Source of the DNA: Paenibacillus wynnii
GTDB lineage: Bacteria > Bacillota > Bacilli > Paenibacillales > Paenibacillaceae
Assembly: GCF_030812855.1 (NCBI RefSeq)
Contig: NZ_JAUSTK010000023.1
Location: 1-64,000 of the forward strand
Direction of reading: 5' to 3'
DNA: 64,000 nucleotides
Shown: piece by piece, positions 51,000-58,234 of the stretch
Numbering within the stretch: position 1 is the first letter of the stretch
How the letters are laid out: each line of letters opens with the position of its first letter
Made by a program: the position numbers and the translations under genes
The notes under the pieces: model-generated
What the model saw: only the letters and a program-made list of their open reading frames with translations
Database searches by the model: none
Told to the model about the DNA's origin: nothing

Positions 51000-51884
51000 T
51001 CACCCTTTCACCGAACCCACCATTACTCCTTTGACAAAATATCTTTGTAAGAACGGGTATAAGGCTAACAGTGGAACTGCGGAAACGATAATAACTCCGA
51101 ACTTGATCAATTCCGTCACTCGCTGTTTGGCCAGCATGTTATCAATATCCATAAGCATATTTCCGGATGGTTGGCTTTGGATTAGGATGTTTCGAAGAAC
51201 CAGTTGCAACGGAAACTTATCACTATCACTCAAGTAGATTAGGGCATCGAAGAAACCGTTCCATTGGCGTACGACAGCGAAGAGGACAAGAACTGCAATA
51301 ATCGGCTTAGATAAAGGAAGGACAATACTCCATAAATATCTAAGGTTCCTCGCTCCATCAATGGCGGCTGCCTCTCTCAACTCTTCAGGCAATTCCTCGA
51401 AAAAGGTTTTTGCAATAATAATCAGGAATGCATCCATTGCACCAGGGAGAATGACTGCCCACATCGAGTTCATCAAATGCAAGTCTTTTACAACCAGATA
51501 AGTAGGAATAATACCGCCATTGAAGAACATCGTGATGATAAAAAAGGTCATAATTACATTTCTGCCATAAAAATCTTTCCTCGAAAGGGGATAAGCCGCC
51601 ATGATGACGAGAGCTGTGCTGACTAATCCATTCAGAGCTGCGTAGAGAATGGAATTCTTATAACCGTTCCATATTGAAATGTCGCTGAAAATTCTTTTAT
51701 ATCCGTCAAAGGTTATATTTTGCGGCAGTAACCATACATCACCGGAATAAATCCTGTTTGGGTCACTGATAGAAGCGATCACTATAAAATATAAGGGATA
51801 CAGAATCATTAAGGTGAAGCAGCCTAGAAACAAATAATTGACAATATCAAATGCTAGATCTGATTTGGTTTTTCTCTTTAACAT
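51000..51884 (-). CDS. Sugar ABC transporter permease (YtcP type)
   Basis: This 294-residue inner-membrane permease of the CUT1 class has about six helices and the EAA loop ELREAAAIDGARNLRYLWSI (about 166-185), followed by VLPLSKPIIAVL. It pairs with the LplB-type permease upstream. No ATPase gene is present in the operon, so a shared MsmX-like ATPase encoded elsewhere is expected, as is usual for this transporter class in Bacillales. Confidence 0.9.
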   Translation of the reverse strand: MLKRKTKSDLAFDIVNYLFLGCFTLMILYPLYFIVIASISDPNRIYSGDVWLLPQNITFDGYKRIFSDISIWNGYKNSILYAALNGLVSTALVIMAAYPLSRKDFYGRNVIMTFFIITMFFNGGIIPTYLVVKDLHLMNSMWAVILPGAMDAFLIIIAKTFFEELPEELREAAAIDGARNLRYLWSIVLPLSKPIIAVLVLFAVVRQWNGFFDALIYLSDSDKFPLQLVLRNILIQSQPSGNMLMDIDNMLAKQRVTELIKFGVIIVSAVPLLALYPFLQRYFVKGVMVGSVKG

Positions 51885-51920
51885 GGTTTCTCTCCTCCTC
51901 TTAACAGGCGTTCTTCACAC

Positions 51921-52817
51921 CTAAAACAAGCCCTTGCCGCTTATTTTCTTGGTTGTTTTATTCACAATGACCAGTAGTATTAGGTTTATCACGGAGTTAA
52001 ACAGTCCGATTGCAGCCGAAAAGCTGTATTCCGCTCGCTGAATCCCCACCTTGTATACGTAAGTCGGGATAATCTCTGATGTAGCGACATTCAAATCAGT
52101 CTGCATAAGAAACGCCTTTTCAAACCCAACGTTCATTAGATTGCCAACAGCCATGATGAACAAAACAATAATGGTAGGTGCAATGCCCGGTAAATCAATA
52201 TGACGAATTCGATGCAACTTGGAAGCACCATCCATAACGGCCGCTTCATGCAAATGGGGGTCGATTCCTGCTAGTGCAGCCAAATATATAACTGACGCAA
52301 ATCCAGTTTCCTGCCAAACGGAAGAGAATATGTACAGAGGTCTGAACCATTTCTCTTCTCCCATGAACATAATCGGATCGCCGCCGAAGGCGGTTACTAT
52401 ATGATTTATCAAGCCGCTGTTTGGGGATAGGAAGATGAACAGCATCCCGACCAACACGACGGTTGAAATAAAATATGGGGCATAAATCGCAGTTTGAATG
52501 AACTTTTTCATCTTCTGCTGTCTTAATTGATTCAACATAATGGCTACAATAATAGGGAAGGGAAAAGCTATGGCCAAATTGAGCAAGCTAAGCAATACAG
52601 TATTTCCTACGATTTGCTTAAAATTGTATGATTCAAAAAAGCGTTGAAAATGTTCTAGCCCTACCCATTCACTGCCCCAGACCCCTTTGGAAGCTACAAA
52701 ATCTTTAAAGGCGATTTGCACCCCATACATAGGCCAATATTTAAAAATTGTAAAATAGGCTACTGGGAGCAAAATCAATAGGTATAATTCATAATTCTTT
52801 TTCATTTTCCCAAGCAT
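51921..52817 (-). CDS. Sugar ABC transporter permease (LplB type)
   Basis: This 298-residue permease begins with the typical short tail and ELYLLILLPVAYFTIFKYWP. The EAA loop HLHEAAVMDGASKLHRIRHI lies near 188-207. It is the first gene of the fructan operon (permease, permease, binding protein, fusion, GH32). A perfect LacI-type palindrome lies 23-34 bp upstream of its start, near a TATATA -10-like sequence, which fits repression by the LacI protein encoded at 53458-54462. Confidence 0.9.
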   Translation of the reverse strand: MLGKMKKNYELYLLILLPVAYFTIFKYWPMYGVQIAFKDFVASKGVWGSEWVGLEHFQRFFESYNFKQIVGNTVLLSLLNLAIAFPFPIIVAIMLNQLRQQKMKKFIQTAIYAPYFISTVVLVGMLFIFLSPNSGLINHIVTAFGGDPIMFMGEEKWFRPLYIFSSVWQETGFASVIYLAALAGIDPHLHEAAVMDGASKLHRIRHIDLPGIAPTIIVLFIMAVGNLMNVGFEKAFLMQTDLNVATSEIIPTYVYKVGIQRAEYSFSAAIGLFNSVINLILLVIVNKTTKKISGKGLF

Positions 52818-52839
52818 GTATTTCCCTCCATCTCTCTAG

Positions 52840-52851
52840 GTAAACGTTTAC
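52840..52851. promoter_or_regulatory. LacI-type operator O1 of the fructan operon
   Basis: GTAAACGTTTAC is a perfect 12-bp palindrome of the LacI-family type, with the central CG. It lies 23 bases upstream of the first permease start and just downstream of a likely -10 sequence, so bound repressor would block initiation. Confidence 0.75.
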
Positions 52852-52991
52852 GTAATAGATTTGAGCTCTTTATATAACTTTGTAAGCTCCCCTGCTTCTA
52901 ATTGTACAGTTGACATGTGCACCGATTATTTAAAATATAAGAGCTTGTCTAAAATAAAACACACTTGCCAAAACCCTTATTCCAAAGACGG

Positions 52992-53003
52992 GTAATCGTT
53001 TAC
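52992..53003. promoter_or_regulatory. LacI-type operator O2
   Basis: GTAATCGTTTAC differs from a perfect palindrome at one pair. A further half-site, GTAATCG, follows directly (53004-53010). Its distance of about 150 bp from O1 would allow looping. Confidence 0.6.
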
Positions 53004-53036
53004 GTAATCGTTTTTATATAATTATAATATTTGTTT

Positions 53037-53052
53037 TTGACAGCGTTGTCAA
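53037..53052. promoter_or_regulatory. Perfect palindrome upstream of the RNA candidate
   Basis: TTGACA-GCGT-TGTCAA is a perfect 6-bp inverted repeat. It contains a consensus -35 hexamer on both strands, but I found no good -10 at 17 bases. It could be a regulator site. Confidence 0.35.
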
Positions 53053-53114
53053 TTAATTTTCTTTCCTTGAAGCTCTTCTTCCGATAGCTCGAAATTCGGC
53101 TTATGAAATGAAAA

Positions 53115-53330
53115 ACAGACAGGGGATTTAATTACCGAACACAGACCGTAAGGGTGACAGACGGTAGGCTTCTGATCCCGAACAGTGTAAAAGTTGCCCG
53201 CTGTTGGGCCAATGCACGCAGTCCCTTAATCACCGAAAGTGGTGACGTGGCATGTCTGGGAGGACAGCAAAGAATGGGTCGGAGTAAACGGCTAAAGACC
53301 TCTCAGGTTTAATTCCAGTAAACAATACAG
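53115..53330 (+). ncRNA. Structured non-coding RNA candidate (possibly raiA motif)
   Basis: No reading frame covers this stretch, but several short stems follow each other: 53145-53149/53161-53165, 53196-53199/53206-53209, 53230-53234/53241-53245, 53253-53256/53263-53266 and 53277-53280/53297-53300. Purine-rich, A-rich single-stranded joints occur on the plus strand, which favours that strand. Base composition is richer in G than the flanks. Size and texture recall the raiA motif of Firmicutes, an identification made from memory only. It lies alone between lacI and the sugar transporter, convergent with lacI. Exact ends are uncertain. Confidence 0.6.
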
Positions 53331-53428
53331 AAAATGATAACGCTTACAACCTATTTCAACAAACTCTTTTCCCTAAGAAGGAATTGCGTGTAGAAAATCT
53401 CATTATAGCGAAATAATTAATCTGTTAG

Positions 53429-53440
53429 GTAATCGATTAC
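53429..53440. promoter_or_regulatory. LacI-type operator O3
   Basis: GTAATCGATTAC is a perfect 12-bp palindrome with the LacI-family central CG, located between the RNA candidate and the lacI terminator. It may act as an auxiliary site or control the RNA. Confidence 0.6.
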
Positions 53441-53447
53441 TTTTATA

Positions 53448-53475
53448 AAAAAAAAAGTCAGAGCGATTGTCTGAC
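53448..53475 (-). terminator. Intrinsic terminator of lacI
   Basis: GTCAGA pairs with TCTGAC on the minus strand, followed by ten T. The stem overlaps the last codons of lacI. Confidence 0.85.
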
Positions 53476-54462
53476 TATTATATTGGCATTTAAGCGATAC
53501 TCCTGTTTTCCGGAAGTCCCGTCCTCAATTCTCTGTAATATCACTTCAGCAGTTTTTACACCAAGCTGGAATGAAGGCTGTTGGATAACGGTTAACGGCG
53601 GATGAGTGACCCGTGTCCACAGAAAATCATCGAATCCAACAACGGCTAACTGGTCCGGTATACGAATTGAATGGTCTTGCAAATACGCCATTGCGCCCAT
53701 TGCCATCACATTATCCGTCACAAAAATAGCTGTTGGATTCCTCTCCAGCAAATCCCCCATGTTTCTGTATCCGCTCTCAAAGCTTACATCTCCAAAACAA
53801 ATCAACGAATCATCCAAATTAAGACCTGCGCTCATTAACGTTTCAGAATAACCCTCATACCTTTCAATCGTTGTTGTTACCGAAAGGGGACCGGATAAAA
53901 AAGCAATTCTTTGGTGCCCTTTGTCTAGAATTTTTTGTATTGCTTCCTTAGTCGCAGTTTTGTTATCAATGAGTACGGAATCTCGTTCACAATCATTAGG
54001 GACCCTATCAATATAAACCACTGGATAATCTCCGAACAAAAGTTCATAATCACAATCCCTACTGGCCGGAGCCACGATCAGTCCGTCAATCATCTGTGAA
54101 TCAAACATACTGATTTCTTTGTTTTCTACTTCAATATTGTCACTGGAGTCACTCAAGACAAGATGATAGCCCCTTTGTTTCAATACGCTTTGAACTCCGG
54201 CTGCTACCGACATAAAGTAAAAATTAGAAGTTTCTGAAGCAAGGATCGGTGCAAGAAACGCAATAATATACGACTTGCGGCTACGAAGAGAGCGGGCTAC
54301 CGAATTGATTCGGAAGTTCAACTCATTCATTGCAAAATGCACCTTCTGTTTCGTCTCATTGGACACAAAACGCGTCCCGTTGATGACATGTGAAACAGTA
54401 GCTGTAGATACATTAGCCCTTAAAGCCACGTCTTTAATACTGACATTCTTTTTTCCAGTCAT
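53458..54462 (-). CDS. LacI-family transcriptional regulator of the fructan operon
   Basis: This 334-residue repressor has an N-terminal HTH (VSIKDVALRANVSTATVSHV, residues 7-26) and hinge (NSVARSLRSRKS). A periplasmic-binding-protein-like effector domain follows, ending at about 333. The neighbouring operon and the surrounding GTAA-CG-TTAC palindromes point to control of fructan or sucrose genes. An operator 73 bases upstream of its own start suggests autoregulation. The inducer is unknown. Confidence 0.88.
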   Translation of the reverse strand: MTGKKNVSIKDVALRANVSTATVSHVINGTRFVSNETKQKVHFAMNELNFRINSVARSLRSRKSYIIAFLAPILASETSNFYFMSVAAGVQSVLKQRGYHLVLSDSSDNIEVENKEISMFDSQMIDGLIVAPASRDCDYELLFGDYPVVYIDRVPNDCERDSVLIDNKTATKEAIQKILDKGHQRIAFLSGPLSVTTTIERYEGYSETLMSAGLNLDDSLICFGDVSFESGYRNMGDLLERNPTAIFVTDNVMAMGAMAYLQDHSIRIPDQLAVVGFDDFLWTRVTHPPLTVIQQPSFQLGVKTAEVILQRIEDGTSGKQEYRLNANIIVRQSL

Positions 54463-54535
54463 CTAAATTACACCTGTCTCATTTCGCATTAAGCATCTCG
54501 ATACCTCAATTGTGTTTCCCACCGTGTTTATTGGA

Positions 54536-54547
54536 GTAAACGATTAC
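54536..54547. promoter_or_regulatory. LacI-type operator O4 in the lacI promoter region
   Basis: GTAAACGATTAC is a near-perfect LacI-family palindrome upstream of lacI, in the position expected for autoregulation. Confidence 0.65.
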
Positions 54548-54614
54548 TTACAGTATAATATATTTTCACTAGAAGCTTTTGTCAATTATTATTGTTATTC
54601 GAGTGATTATTCCT

Positions 54615-54965
54615 TTATTTACTGCGAGATGACTTTTTTAGGTTTTTATAAAATGACCCGCTAATCATATGCCTTCTCTTCTCATGTATTTTTATGAGCT
54701 GATTTAATACAAAAATCCGCTGAACTATATCTTCTGTAAAGAAAAACTGTCTCTTAAAATAATTTATTTGGTTCTGATATGGACCCTGATGCTTTTCTCT
54801 TTTTTCATTAATATGTAGCAGTTGATTATGGATCTCATATACTTCCTTATATATTACGGCGATCTCCCGCTGCGTTCGCTCCTCCCCGCCTATATCCAGC
54901 CCAAACCGCCCAACCACAACCTCCTTTTCCCGGTTTTTCTTCCTAGCGTAACCTTCAAGGCTATC
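54615..54965 (-). pseudogene. Remnant resembling sigma-K region 4, fused to unrelated frame
   Basis: The open minus-strand frame from 54965 has no proper start. It reads YARKKNREKEVVVGRFGLD, then IGGEERTQREIA, very like the segment before the helix-turn-helix of sporulation sigma factor SigK. The HTH itself is missing in this frame; a neighbouring frame reads RKYMRSII, faintly like the usual RSYVSRIE. The last 70 residues match nothing I know. A GTG at 54917 has GGAGG only two bases upstream, so an intact gene is unlikely. Confidence 0.45.
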
Positions 54966-55069
54966 CTAGAAAACGAACAAATTGAGCAACAATTTCGGTC
55001 AACAAATCGTCAACAAATGCCTCTAACCAAAGTGGGACAACAACTTGTTACGTTAAAAGAGCAACAAAA

Positions 55070-55094
55070 AAAACCCTTGCATAGCAAGGGTTTT
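55070..55094 (-). terminator. Intrinsic terminator after tRNA-Leu (first copy)
   Basis: AAACCCTTGC and GCAAGGGTTT form a perfect 10-bp stem with a three-base loop. A long T-run follows on the minus strand. It lies 17 bases past the tRNA 3' end. Confidence 0.9.
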
Positions 55095-55110
55095 CTTCGA
55101 ATAAACATTA

Positions 55111-55193
55111 TGCGGTAGAGAGGACTCGAACCTCCACGGGTATACACCCACTACCCCCTCAAGATAGCGTGTCTGCCATTCCACCACTACCGC
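55111..55193 (-). tRNA. tRNA-Leu (anticodon GAG), copy 1
   Basis: This 83-nt class II tRNA has a seven-base acceptor stem (GCGGTAG/CTACCGC), D-loop GGTGGAATGGCAGAC, anticodon stem CTATC/GGTAG with loop TTGAGGG (anticodon GAG), a long variable arm and T-loop TTCGAGTC. CCA is not encoded. It is nearly identical to 56738-56820 and differs mainly in the variable arm. Confidence 0.95.
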
Positions 55194-55275
55194 GCGGTGA
55201 GTAAAGACATAAAAATTGTTTGAGGCCAACATTCATTATTATAAAACTACTCCGACTAAAAGTAAAGATGCAGAT

Positions 55276-55641
55276 TTAGGAATTGTCGTCCGCCGCTTTA
55301 AGCTTACGGAATTCGGTAAAGGCAATATACTCCTTAATAAACTCCTTCTCACTTGGGAGAAGTTCATCCGTTTGGCAATCCAATTGCCGTATTTGCTCAA
55401 AAAAATAAATCTCTGCACTTTCGCGAACGATTTCGGGGGCATTTTTGCCCAGGATGAGCCAATCCAGACTAACATGAAAAAAAGCCCCGATCTCAATCAG
55501 CTTATGGGTTCCCGGGGTAGACTTGCCTCTTTTCCAATCCCCCATGTTGCCTGTACTGATATTTAACTGCTCGCAAAATGACTTCTTGGTAAGTCCCTTT
55601 TGTTTGATCAAATACTCTATACGCTCGTATATGGATTGCAT
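55276..55641 (-). CDS. XRE-family helix-turn-helix regulator
   Basis: This 121-residue protein has an N-terminal HTH_3 domain (about 4-66; IEYLIKQKGLTKKSFCEQLN, then ISTGNMGDWKRGKSTPG) and a helical C-terminus (KEFIKEYIAFTEFRKLKAAD). It resembles phage-type or chromosomal XRE regulators. The start is an ATG behind GGAAGGCGG. It lies between the two tRNA-Leu copies and is divergent from the small HTH gene at 55787. Confidence 0.82.
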   Translation of the reverse strand: MQSIYERIEYLIKQKGLTKKSFCEQLNISTGNMGDWKRGKSTPGTHKLIEIGAFFHVSLDWLILGKNAPEIVRESAEIYFFEQIRQLDCQTDELLPSEKEFIKEYIAFTEFRKLKAADDNS

Positions 55642-55786
55642 TCACAAAACCGCCTTCCAAACTCATAGAAATACTTATTTAAGGTATATTTTATTGAAAT
55701 ATGACGTAAAAAAGTATATAATTAACTAATACTATGTCTTACTTCATTATATCATAGGGCTGGAAAGTCGATAAGAGGTGAGTCCG

Positions 55787-55984
55787 GTGAATAGCAAAAG
55801 TCCCATAACCCCCTATGGCTGGGCAATTAAACAACGCCTTACAGAAATGTGTGTGAACCAGAAGGATTTCTGCCAGATCCACGGAATCCCGCCCTATCGT
55901 CTCTCTAATCTGATTCACGGAACACGCAAAGCTGAACGGTTTCGGCGGCAGATCGAGGAACTGCTCAACCTGCCACTGTCTTAA
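55787..55984 (+). CDS. Small HTH protein (Cro-like)
   Basis: This 65-residue protein is essentially one HTH domain: WAIKQRLTEMCVNQKDFCQI, then HGIPPYRLSNLIHGTRKAER. The GTG start at 55787 fits the AGAGGTGA ribosome site better than a GTG nine bases earlier. Divergent placement against the longer XRE gene recalls a repressor/anti-repressor pair, but no other phage gene is present. The PAS-protein gene follows 37 bp downstream. Confidence 0.65.
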   Translation: MNSKSPITPYGWAIKQRLTEMCVNQKDFCQIHGIPPYRLSNLIHGTRKAERFRRQIEELLNLPLS

Positions 55985-56021
55985 GCCTTCCATCCTGAAA
56001 GATCTCAAGGAGCGATAACCT

Positions 56022-56669
56022 TTGTCAGAAAGCGTATCATCTTCTATCACGCATTCGCTAGAAGCTCTGCCTCAGAATACATGGGTTATCGACAGATATG
56101 GAGTGATTCAGTTTGTAAGCAGTAGTTGGATTACGTACAGTAAAGAACACGGTTTATCTCCACGCAGAGAGTATGTCGGGGCCAATTGCTATGAGTTATT
56201 TCAGGAGTTCATTACCGACCAGCATCAATGGCTAACGTTGCTAGAATCCTTACAAAGTATTTTTCAAGGAGAACGCCTGGTATTTAGCACTAAATTCACT
56301 GCTGTAAGTACCTTTAAGAATAGCGGTAGAACTTTAGGGTTGGAAGCCTTTCCTCTTATGACAGACCTGACTTCGGCAATCAGCAGCCTTATCATCTCAT
56401 TGAAGGATCTAGGCCCTGTTTTAAAAGAACGTCATATACAGCCATCCAGAAGCTTTCGCTCCATACACAAGCCTCCGTACAAACTCCGGCTCATTCCCAT
56501 CTGTGCCTCTTGTAAATCGATTCGCAACAATAAAGAGGAGTGGCTCAGGATTGAGCAGTACTTGCAGCAGAAGCTGTCTTTGCAGTTCACACATGATATC
56601 TGCCCGGATTGTATACGGCAGCTCTATCCCCAATATGCTGGCGCTTTGAAGAACATTCTTAAGAATTAG
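56022..56669 (+). CDS. PAS-domain protein with C-terminal CASC/CPDC zinc-ribbon-like module
   Basis: This 215-residue protein has an N-terminal PAS sensor domain (about 10-130; NTWVIDRYGVIQFVSSSWIT, GANCYELF). A C-terminal module follows (about 155-205; LIPICASCKSIRNNKEEWLR, HDICPDCIRQLYP). That module commonly closes PAS-containing kinases and response regulators and probably binds a metal through its two CxxC pairs. No kinase or HTH output domain is present, so it may act through a partner. The TTG start lies behind AAGGAG. Confidence 0.75.
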   Translation: MSESVSSSITHSLEALPQNTWVIDRYGVIQFVSSSWITYSKEHGLSPRREYVGANCYELFQEFITDQHQWLTLLESLQSIFQGERLVFSTKFTAVSTFKNSGRTLGLEAFPLMTDLTSAISSLIISLKDLGPVLKERHIQPSRSFRSIHKPPYKLRLIPICASCKSIRNNKEEWLRIEQYLQQKLSLQFTHDICPDCIRQLYPQYAGALKNILKN

Positions 56670-56689
56670 AAATTTAGACAATAAAAAAA

Positions 56690-56726
56690 GGTAAGGTGCC
56701 CTCTGCTAAGCAAAGGATTCCTTACC
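56690..56726 (-). terminator. Intrinsic terminator of the tRNA-Glu/tRNA-Leu transcript
   Basis: GGTAAGG (56690-56696) pairs with CCTTACC (56720-56726), and seven T follow on the minus strand. It lies between the PAS gene stop and tRNA-Leu copy 2, so it may act in both directions. Confidence 0.8.
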
Positions 56727-56737
56727 TCTTCGTGTTA

Positions 56738-56820
56738 TGCGGTAGAGAGGACTCGAACCTCCACGAGCATACGCTCACTACCCCCTCAAGATAGCGTGTC
56801 TGCCATTCCACCACTACCGC
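56738..56820 (-). tRNA. tRNA-Leu (anticodon GAG), copy 2
   Basis: Same 83-nt structure and anticodon loop (TTGAGGG) as the copy at 55111. The variable arm differs by compensating changes in its stem. CCA is not encoded. It lies four bases from tRNA-Glu and is probably co-transcribed with it. Confidence 0.95.
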
Positions 56821-56823
56821 ATA

Positions 56824-56898
56824 TGGTGACCCGTATGGGATTCGAACCCATGTTACCTCCGTGAAAGGGAGGTGTCTTAACCCCTTGACCAACGGGCC
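56824..56898 (-). tRNA. tRNA-Glu (anticodon TTC)
   Basis: This 75-nt gene including an encoded CCA has anticodon stem CCTCC/GGAGG, loop CTTTCAC (anticodon TTC) and T-loop TTCGAATC. It is upstream of tRNA-Leu copy 2 on the same strand. Confidence 0.95.
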
Positions 56899-56980
56899 AT
56901 ACACTATGAAAATATGTTCTTTTCACAACAAAAATGAGTATATCAAACCTTAAAGAAACTTGCAAGCATAATTTTTAAAA

Positions 56981-58102
56981 TTAGTTTTTCAGCACCTCTA
57001 CACCATCAGCGAATTCATATCCAAGGCTCTCTGCTACCGCAAGATTCGTTACGTGTCCAGCAGCTACATTTATCCCCCTGAACAGCGAAGCATTCTGTAC
57101 GGATGCTTTTACAATACCAAGGTTAGCAATTAGCAGCGCATATGGCATAGTTACATTGGTCAGTGCAAGTGCCGAAGTACGAGCTACCGCTCCTGGCATA
57201 TTAGCAACAGCATAGTGTATGACACCATGCTTAACATAAGTGGGATTAGCATGAGTTGTAATTCTATCAATCGTCTCAATCGAACCTCCTTGATCAATAG
57301 CAACATCGACAATGACAGACCCTTCTGCCATCTGTTTAACCATGTACTCCTTCACCAATTTGGGTGCACGAGCTCCCGGGATCAGTACCGCACCTATAAG
57401 CAGATCTGCCTTCCGAACCGCTTGTTCAATGTGGTAGGAATCCGACATGATTGTAATTAAGCGTCCGCCGAAAATATCATCCAATTCACGCAAGCGGCTC
57501 GCCTTCGAATCCAACACGGTAACCTGCGCACCCATACCAAGGGCAATTTTGGCTGCATTTGTCCCTACAATTCCCCCGCCAACAATTACCACCTCAGCCG
57601 GCCTTACACCGGGGACTCCGCCTAACAAAATACCTTTGCCGCCATGCGGCTTCTCAAGCAGCTGAGCTCCAATCTGTACAGCCATACGCCCGGCAACTTC
57701 ACTCATCGGGATAAGGAGCGGCAACGAGCCGTCTTCCAGCTGAATCGTTTCGTATCCAACCGCTGTAACTCCACTGTCTACAAGTGCCTTCGTCAGTCCG
57801 GCTTCGGGAGCCAGGTGTAGATAAGTAAACAAAATTAGCCCTGAACGGAAGTAGCCATACTCTTCAGGCAGCGGCTCCTTCACCTTCATGATCATCTCTG
57901 ATTTTGCCCACACCTCAGAAGCTGAATAACTAAGATCCGCGCCCTTCTCCAGATACTCAATATTCTCAAAGCCACTACCTGCACCTGCGGATGGTTCTAC
58001 TAGCACTACATGACCCGCTTTTTTCAACGCTTCTACTCCGGCTGGTGTAATCGCAACGCGATTTTCGTTGTTTTTGATTTCTTTGGGTACACCAATAATC
58101 AT
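56981..58102 (-). CDS. ald: Alanine dehydrogenase
   Basis: This 373-residue NAD-dependent enzyme interconverts L-alanine and pyruvate plus ammonia. Arg15, Lys75 (MKVKEPL) and His96 (YLHLA) of the pyruvate site are present. The Rossmann motif GGVPGVRPAEVVIVGGGIVG lies near 157-176 and a conserved Asp in VDVAIDQGGS near 270. Length is exact for the family. In Bacillales it supports alanine catabolism and sporulation. It lies downstream of the liv operon but is separated from it by a hairpin. Confidence 0.96.
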   Translation of the reverse strand: MIIGVPKEIKNNENRVAITPAGVEALKKAGHVVLVEPSAGAGSGFENIEYLEKGADLSYSASEVWAKSEMIMKVKEPLPEEYGYFRSGLILFTYLHLAPEAGLTKALVDSGVTAVGYETIQLEDGSLPLLIPMSEVAGRMAVQIGAQLLEKPHGGKGILLGGVPGVRPAEVVIVGGGIVGTNAAKIALGMGAQVTVLDSKASRLRELDDIFGGRLITIMSDSYHIEQAVRKADLLIGAVLIPGARAPKLVKEYMVKQMAEGSVIVDVAIDQGGSIETIDRITTHANPTYVKHGVIHYAVANMPGAVARTSALALTNVTMPYALLIANLGIVKASVQNASLFRGINVAAGHVTNLAVAESLGYEFADGVEVLKN

Positions 58103-58180
58103 CTTAACCCCTCCTCCAAAGTTTACTCAAAGCATACTTTATTAGAAGTATCTCCAATTTCAGCATAAGACAAAATGACC

Positions 58181-58201
58181 CCGGAAGCACTAGGCTCCCG
58201 G
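58181..58201 (-). terminator. Terminator hairpin of the liv operon
   Basis: CCGGGAGC pairs with GCTTCCGG (one G-T pair) around a short loop, 34 bases after the binding-protein stop. The following T-run is short. Confidence 0.55.
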
Positions 58202-58234
58202 AGCTAAAATACACAGTATGTCAGAAAGTTTGGT

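Noticed and set aside
53140..53310. A CRISPR array, here or elsewhere in the window
   Set aside because: No regularly spaced identical repeats with unique spacers exist. The only regular array (7623-7830) has no spacers, and no cas genes are present.
53115..53330. Cobalamin, glycine, SAM, ydaO or tmRNA/RNase P identity for the structured RNA
   Set aside because: None of the conserved cores I know for these classes can be placed, although CTCTCAGG near the 3' end superficially recalls a glycine aptamer.
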